DNA of 7,439 nt from NCBI GenBank assembly GCA_027483425.1, contig JAIXUR010000276.1, positions 1 through 7,439 of the forward strand. The letters run 5' to 3'. The translations under genes and the position numbers were made by a program. The DNA is from Cyanobacteriota bacterium. Its GTDB lineage: Bacteria; Cyanobacteriota; Cyanobacteriia; Phormidesmidales; Phormidesmidaceae. Below the pieces are notes generated by a model, which worked only from the letters and a program-made list of their open reading frames with translations, made no database searches and was not told the DNA's origin. Below are positions 5,449 to 7,439 of this stretch, piece by piece (positions within the stretch are counted from its first letter, which is position 1; each line of letters opens with the position of its first letter).

Positions 5449-6110
5449 CCGGCCGCTTCTATCTGCTCCTGAAATTGGTCTTCTAGGGTGTCGAAGCTGT
5501 AGTCTCGCACCTCGGGCACCTCGGGCGGCACCGCAAACCCATTGATGGTGCAGGCCAAACGCCGCTCAGGGCGCGAGGAATAGCGGCAGAGATGCTCAAT
5601 AAAGTGAAACACGATCTGGGGATCTGACCATTCCATCTCGGCCCGCTGCTTCAGAATAATCAAGGCTTCTTTATCGCTCATGGGGCTGCGCCATCCCTTG
5701 CGCTGGCGACAGGATACCCAGGCATTCAGCACCTGAAAGATCCGCGCTAGGGTATTTTGCGGAATCGCCCGCTGGGGATACTGCTCGAGCACCTCGGCTA
5801 CCTCATCGAGTCCGGCCGCGCGGGCTAGCTGGGTGCTTTCCCGAAACAGAATCTCCATCTGGGCGATGGCTAGGCTGTGATCTGAATACTCCTGCTGGAG
5901 GCAGCGGTCTTCAAGGTAAAGCGCGCCCAGGTTTTTGAAATGAGCCGCTAAAAACAAGGTTTTTTTATCGCGATCGCTCAGATCGGCAAGGGTGCCATAG
6001 GTCAGGCACAGATCAGCCAAAAAGATCGACTCTTCGTATAGCCAAGCCTGCCTGTGCTTGAGCAGACTGCGCAGCAGCTTGATAAAGTTGTGAAAACTCG
6101 GATAGCTCAT
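5445..6110 (-). CDS. Degenerate HD-GYP-like protein, probably non-catalytic
   Basis: A 221-residue soluble protein whose layout follows the HD-GYP phosphodiesterase domain but lacks its catalytic residues. AAHFKNLGALYLED (55-68) aligns with the A-A-x-L-H-D-I-G-K-x-x-I-P-D segment, with HD replaced by Lys59-Asn60 and the following Lys by Ala. His78 may match the H-P-x-x-G helix. The HH-E-x-x-D-G-S-GYP block is reduced to VLEQYPQRAIP (107-117). LARIFQVLNAWVSC (121-134) matches the A-R-I-x-x-V-A-D-x-F-D-A segment with Asp turned to Asn. RSPMSDKEALIILK (141-154) and SDPQIVFHFIEHL (162-174) match the family's closing helices. An acidic tail of about 45 residues follows. A true HD-GYP cleaves cyclic di-GMP; this one likely does not. 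The ATG at 6110 has AGGGA 11 bases upstream, rather far. It heads a two-gene operon with the DUF2809 gene. Confidence 0.6.
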   Translation of the reverse strand: MSYPSFHNFIKLLRSLLKHRQAWLYEESIFLADLCLTYGTLADLSDRDKKTLFLAAHFKNLGALYLEDRCLQQEYSDHSLAIAQMEILFRESTQLARAAGLDEVAEVLEQYPQRAIPQNTLARIFQVLNAWVSCRQRKGWRSPMSDKEALIILKQRAEMEWSDPQIVFHFIEHLCRYSSRPERRLACTINGFAVPPEVPEVRDYSFDTLEDQFQEQIEAAG

Positions 6111-6424
6111 GGGTCAAGAATTCCCTGAGAAGGCTTGCAGCAAACAGACCACGGCACCACTAGATGGATGTTGCGAGCCATGCAGAGGAAGGGCTGTCCA
6201 CACACCCATCGCTAACTGCCCGCGGATTGACGAAGCCACTTTAGAAGAGTATCGCTGTTTGGCTCGCACCTAACCTCTCACTGCCGCATCAGTGGAGCCA
6301 GATCAATCAATGTTTCTAGGGAACACCCTAAGTTTAAAGCAAAATTATCTTCTAGGGACGGGCGGCGGCGTATTTACCCCCCCCATCCCCCTAACGGGGC
6401 AAGGCCACCCACAGCCCAGCTTGT
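6111..6424. other. Intergenic region between MarC and HD-GYP-like genes
   Basis: This 314-base gap holds the probable promoter of the HD-GYP-like/DUF2809 operon (minus strand) and the end of the MarC transcript. Visible items are a minus-strand GATAAT (6349-6344) without a good -35, and an inverted repeat TAGGG-aaca-CCCTA (6317-6330). The 9-base direct repeat TTCTAGGGA occurs twice (6314-6322 and 6350-6358). A weak stem CCCC/GGGG (6387-6399) lies beside a run of eight C (6377-6384), and the 11-base palindrome TTTACAGTAAA (6424-6434) spans the MarC stop. On the plus strand a 54-codon frame runs from ATG 6109 to TAA 6271-6273, rich in Cys, with no ribosome binding site. I do not call it a gene. 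No tRNA was seen. Confidence 0.45.
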
Positions 6425-7087
6425 TTACAGTAAATCTAACGAGATCAACCAATCGGCTAGGCCATTCAAAATCAGCTGTACTCCAATCGCCATCACAAAC
6501 AGGCCCAGTAGGCGGCTCATGGCCTGAATGCCGCTGGCCCCCAGCACCTTGAGCAACAGCGTAGACGATCGCAGCGATAGAAAAATCACGCCCCCAATCA
6601 GGCCGATGGCCGCCGCGATCGCCAGCAAATTCATCGCCGTGGGCACCGAGAAATCACCCCCGGCCTGGGCGGCCAGCCCTAGGGTGACGGCGATCGCCCC
6701 CGGCCCCCCCAATAGCGGTATGGTCATGGGCATAAAGGCAATGTCTTTATGCTGGTCGATGCGCTGCACCGCCTCCTGGCTATCGACATCGGTGAGCTTG
6801 GGGTCAGAGTTCATTGCCTTCCAGGCCGCGTGGAACACAACAATGCCCCCGGCAATGCGCACCACCGCCAGGGATACCCCAAAAAACCGCAGCACGCTGC
6901 CCCCCACCAGCAAAGTGCCAATCAGCAACACCATCACGTTGCGAGCAATGTTGAGGGCGTAGCGGTTGCGCAGACTCGCGGGCACCCCCGAGGTCAACAC
7001 CAAAAAGATCGGCACGGCACCAATGGGGTCTACCACCGGAAACAGTGCCGCAATGGTGCCCACCATAAAGTCAAAAAATACACGCAC
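6425..7087 (-). CDS. MarC family (UPF0056) integral membrane protein
   Basis: A 220-residue polytopic membrane protein of the MarC/UPF0056 family. The name derives from the multiple antibiotic resistance locus, but members have not been firmly shown to be drug pumps and their function is unsettled. Conserved blocks are ALFPVVDPIGAVPIFLVLT (14-32), VVRIAGGIVVFHAAWKAM (75-92), IAFMPMTIPLLGGPGAIAVT (116-135) and MSRLLGLFVMAIGVQLILNG (190-209). Six hydrophobic segments are visible, at about 6-30, 48-66, 70-90, 122-142, 150-172 and 188-216, as expected. The start is GTG (7087-7085), supported by GGGAG nine bases upstream. It stands 314 bases upstream of the HD-GYP-like gene on the same strand. HIP1 sites lie at 6615 and 6690. 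Confidence 0.92.
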   Translation of the reverse strand: MRVFFDFMVGTIAALFPVVDPIGAVPIFLVLTSGVPASLRNRYALNIARNVMVLLIGTLLVGGSVLRFFGVSLAVVRIAGGIVVFHAAWKAMNSDPKLTDVDSQEAVQRIDQHKDIAFMPMTIPLLGGPGAIAVTLGLAAQAGGDFSVPTAMNLLAIAAAIGLIGGVIFLSLRSSTLLLKVLGASGIQAMSRLLGLFVMAIGVQLILNGLADWLISLDLL

Positions 7088-7439
7088 CGCCGTTCGCTCC
7101 CGGAAAAATGCCGCCTGACGATGAGTTTAGCCCCTTGCCTGGGCCGCATTGTATCTTCCGACGCGATCTCTACCCTAGGAACCCATCTCTCCCTACAGTT
7201 GGCCATGGGGCCATCCCTGGGTCATCGGTGTATCCCCGCTCCAGGTCAGGACACTAAACCCGCCTGGGCTACGGCCCTGGCCTCCTGGCTCCGTTGCCTA
7301 GGGGGTGGGGAGCGTCGCCCTCGGGGCAGGGACAGCAGTGGTGCAGGGGCGGCGGCTGGCGACCCTGGCCCAGGAGCACACTGGCCAGAACCGTCCCCGC
7401 GCCCCGCAGTTGCACCGGAGCCAGGGTTTGCTGCAAAAA
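7088..7439. other. MarC upstream region and possible edge of another gene
   Basis: The first part (7088 to about 7200) is the MarC leader and promoter region. From 7302 to the window end one codon register is open on both strands with strong G/C preference at third positions. On the plus strand it reads ...GAGTAVVQGRRLATLAQEHT... with a possible GTG start at 7338 behind an AGGGA. On the minus strand it reads FLQQTLAPVQLRGAGTVLAS... and ends at TAG 7271-7269. Either could be a truncated gene; in such GC-rich DNA a 45-codon open frame is not strong evidence. I recognise no family. Confidence 0.3.
7097..7101 (-). promoter_or_regulatory. Ribosome binding site of the MarC gene
   Basis: GGGAG on the minus strand lies nine bases before the GTG at 7087 and decides this non-ATG start. 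A TACAAT (minus strand, 7154-7149) further upstream could be the -10 of its promoter; no convincing -35 accompanies it. Confidence 0.5.

Larger units (their letters stand above)
1591..6697. repeat. Dispersed HIP1 octamers (GCGATCGC), 11 copies
   Basis: The cyanobacterial highly iterated palindrome starts at 1591, 1647, 1715, 2106, 2364, 2769, 3332, 4094, 5970, 6615 and 6690. Chance would give far less than one copy in 7.4 kb. Ten sit within coding sequence and one just after the TIR stop. None occurs in positions 1-1590. The pattern marks the host as a HIP1-rich cyanobacterium. Confidence 0.9.

Noticed and set aside
6377..6399. C8 run and CCCC/GGGG stem as a MarC terminator
   Set aside because: The stem is only four pairs and no T-run follows on the minus strand; not enough to call.
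6528..6962. 144-codon frame antisense to the MarC gene
   Set aside because: It lies wholly inside a well-conserved membrane protein gene and shows no family features.
1..7439. CRISPR array, tRNA, rRNA, insertion sequence or attachment site
   Set aside because: No regularly spaced repeats, no cloverleaf pattern, and no transposase or terminal repeats were seen.

Overview
The window looks like chromosomal DNA from a GC-rich, probably freshwater filamentous cyanobacterium of the broad Leptolyngbya type (the genus is a guess). The evidence is a photosystem I subunit gene (psaK), a cyanobacterial-style site-2 protease with CBS domains, cyanobacterial TIR-type and DUF2809 families, and eleven copies of the HIP1 octamer GCGATCGC, all lying between 1591 and 6697.

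Layout: (1) Positions 1-967 look like an accessory or scarred region. They are visibly AT-richer up to about 600 and carry no HIP1 sites. They hold the 3' end of an NfeD-like OB-fold gene, a short antisense remnant resembling the N-terminus of a restriction-modification DNA methylase, and otherwise non-coding sequence. (2) 968-1714 (+) is a stand-alone TIR protein whose catalytic glutamate position is glycine. (3) 1748-2416 (-) is trpF, convergent with the TIR gene and divergent from psaK. (4) 2568-2840 (+) is psaK. It is followed by two inverted repeats, one of them a long, almost perfect hairpin, and then by an M50 site-2 protease with a CBS module (3014-4225, +). (5) Two consecutive hairpins fill the convergent gap before a YbjN-domain gene (4354-4824, -). 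(6) Further minus-strand genes follow: a DUF2809 membrane protein joined by an ATGA overlap to a degenerate HD-GYP-like protein (5029-6110), then a MarC-family membrane protein (6425-7087). (7) The last 350 bases hold the MarC upstream region and possibly the edge of another gene that I cannot assign to a strand.

Most of the window is housekeeping: tryptophan synthesis, PSI, membrane proteolysis and small conserved proteins. Three points deserve follow-up. The first is the coupled pair of an apparently catalytically dead HD-GYP protein and a DUF2809 membrane protein. The second is the TIR protein that has lost the NADase glutamate and sits beside restriction-modification debris. The third is the structured RNA/DNA element between psaK and the protease gene. 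I do not see a complete new multi-gene system; the first two are candidates for small non-catalytic signalling modules.
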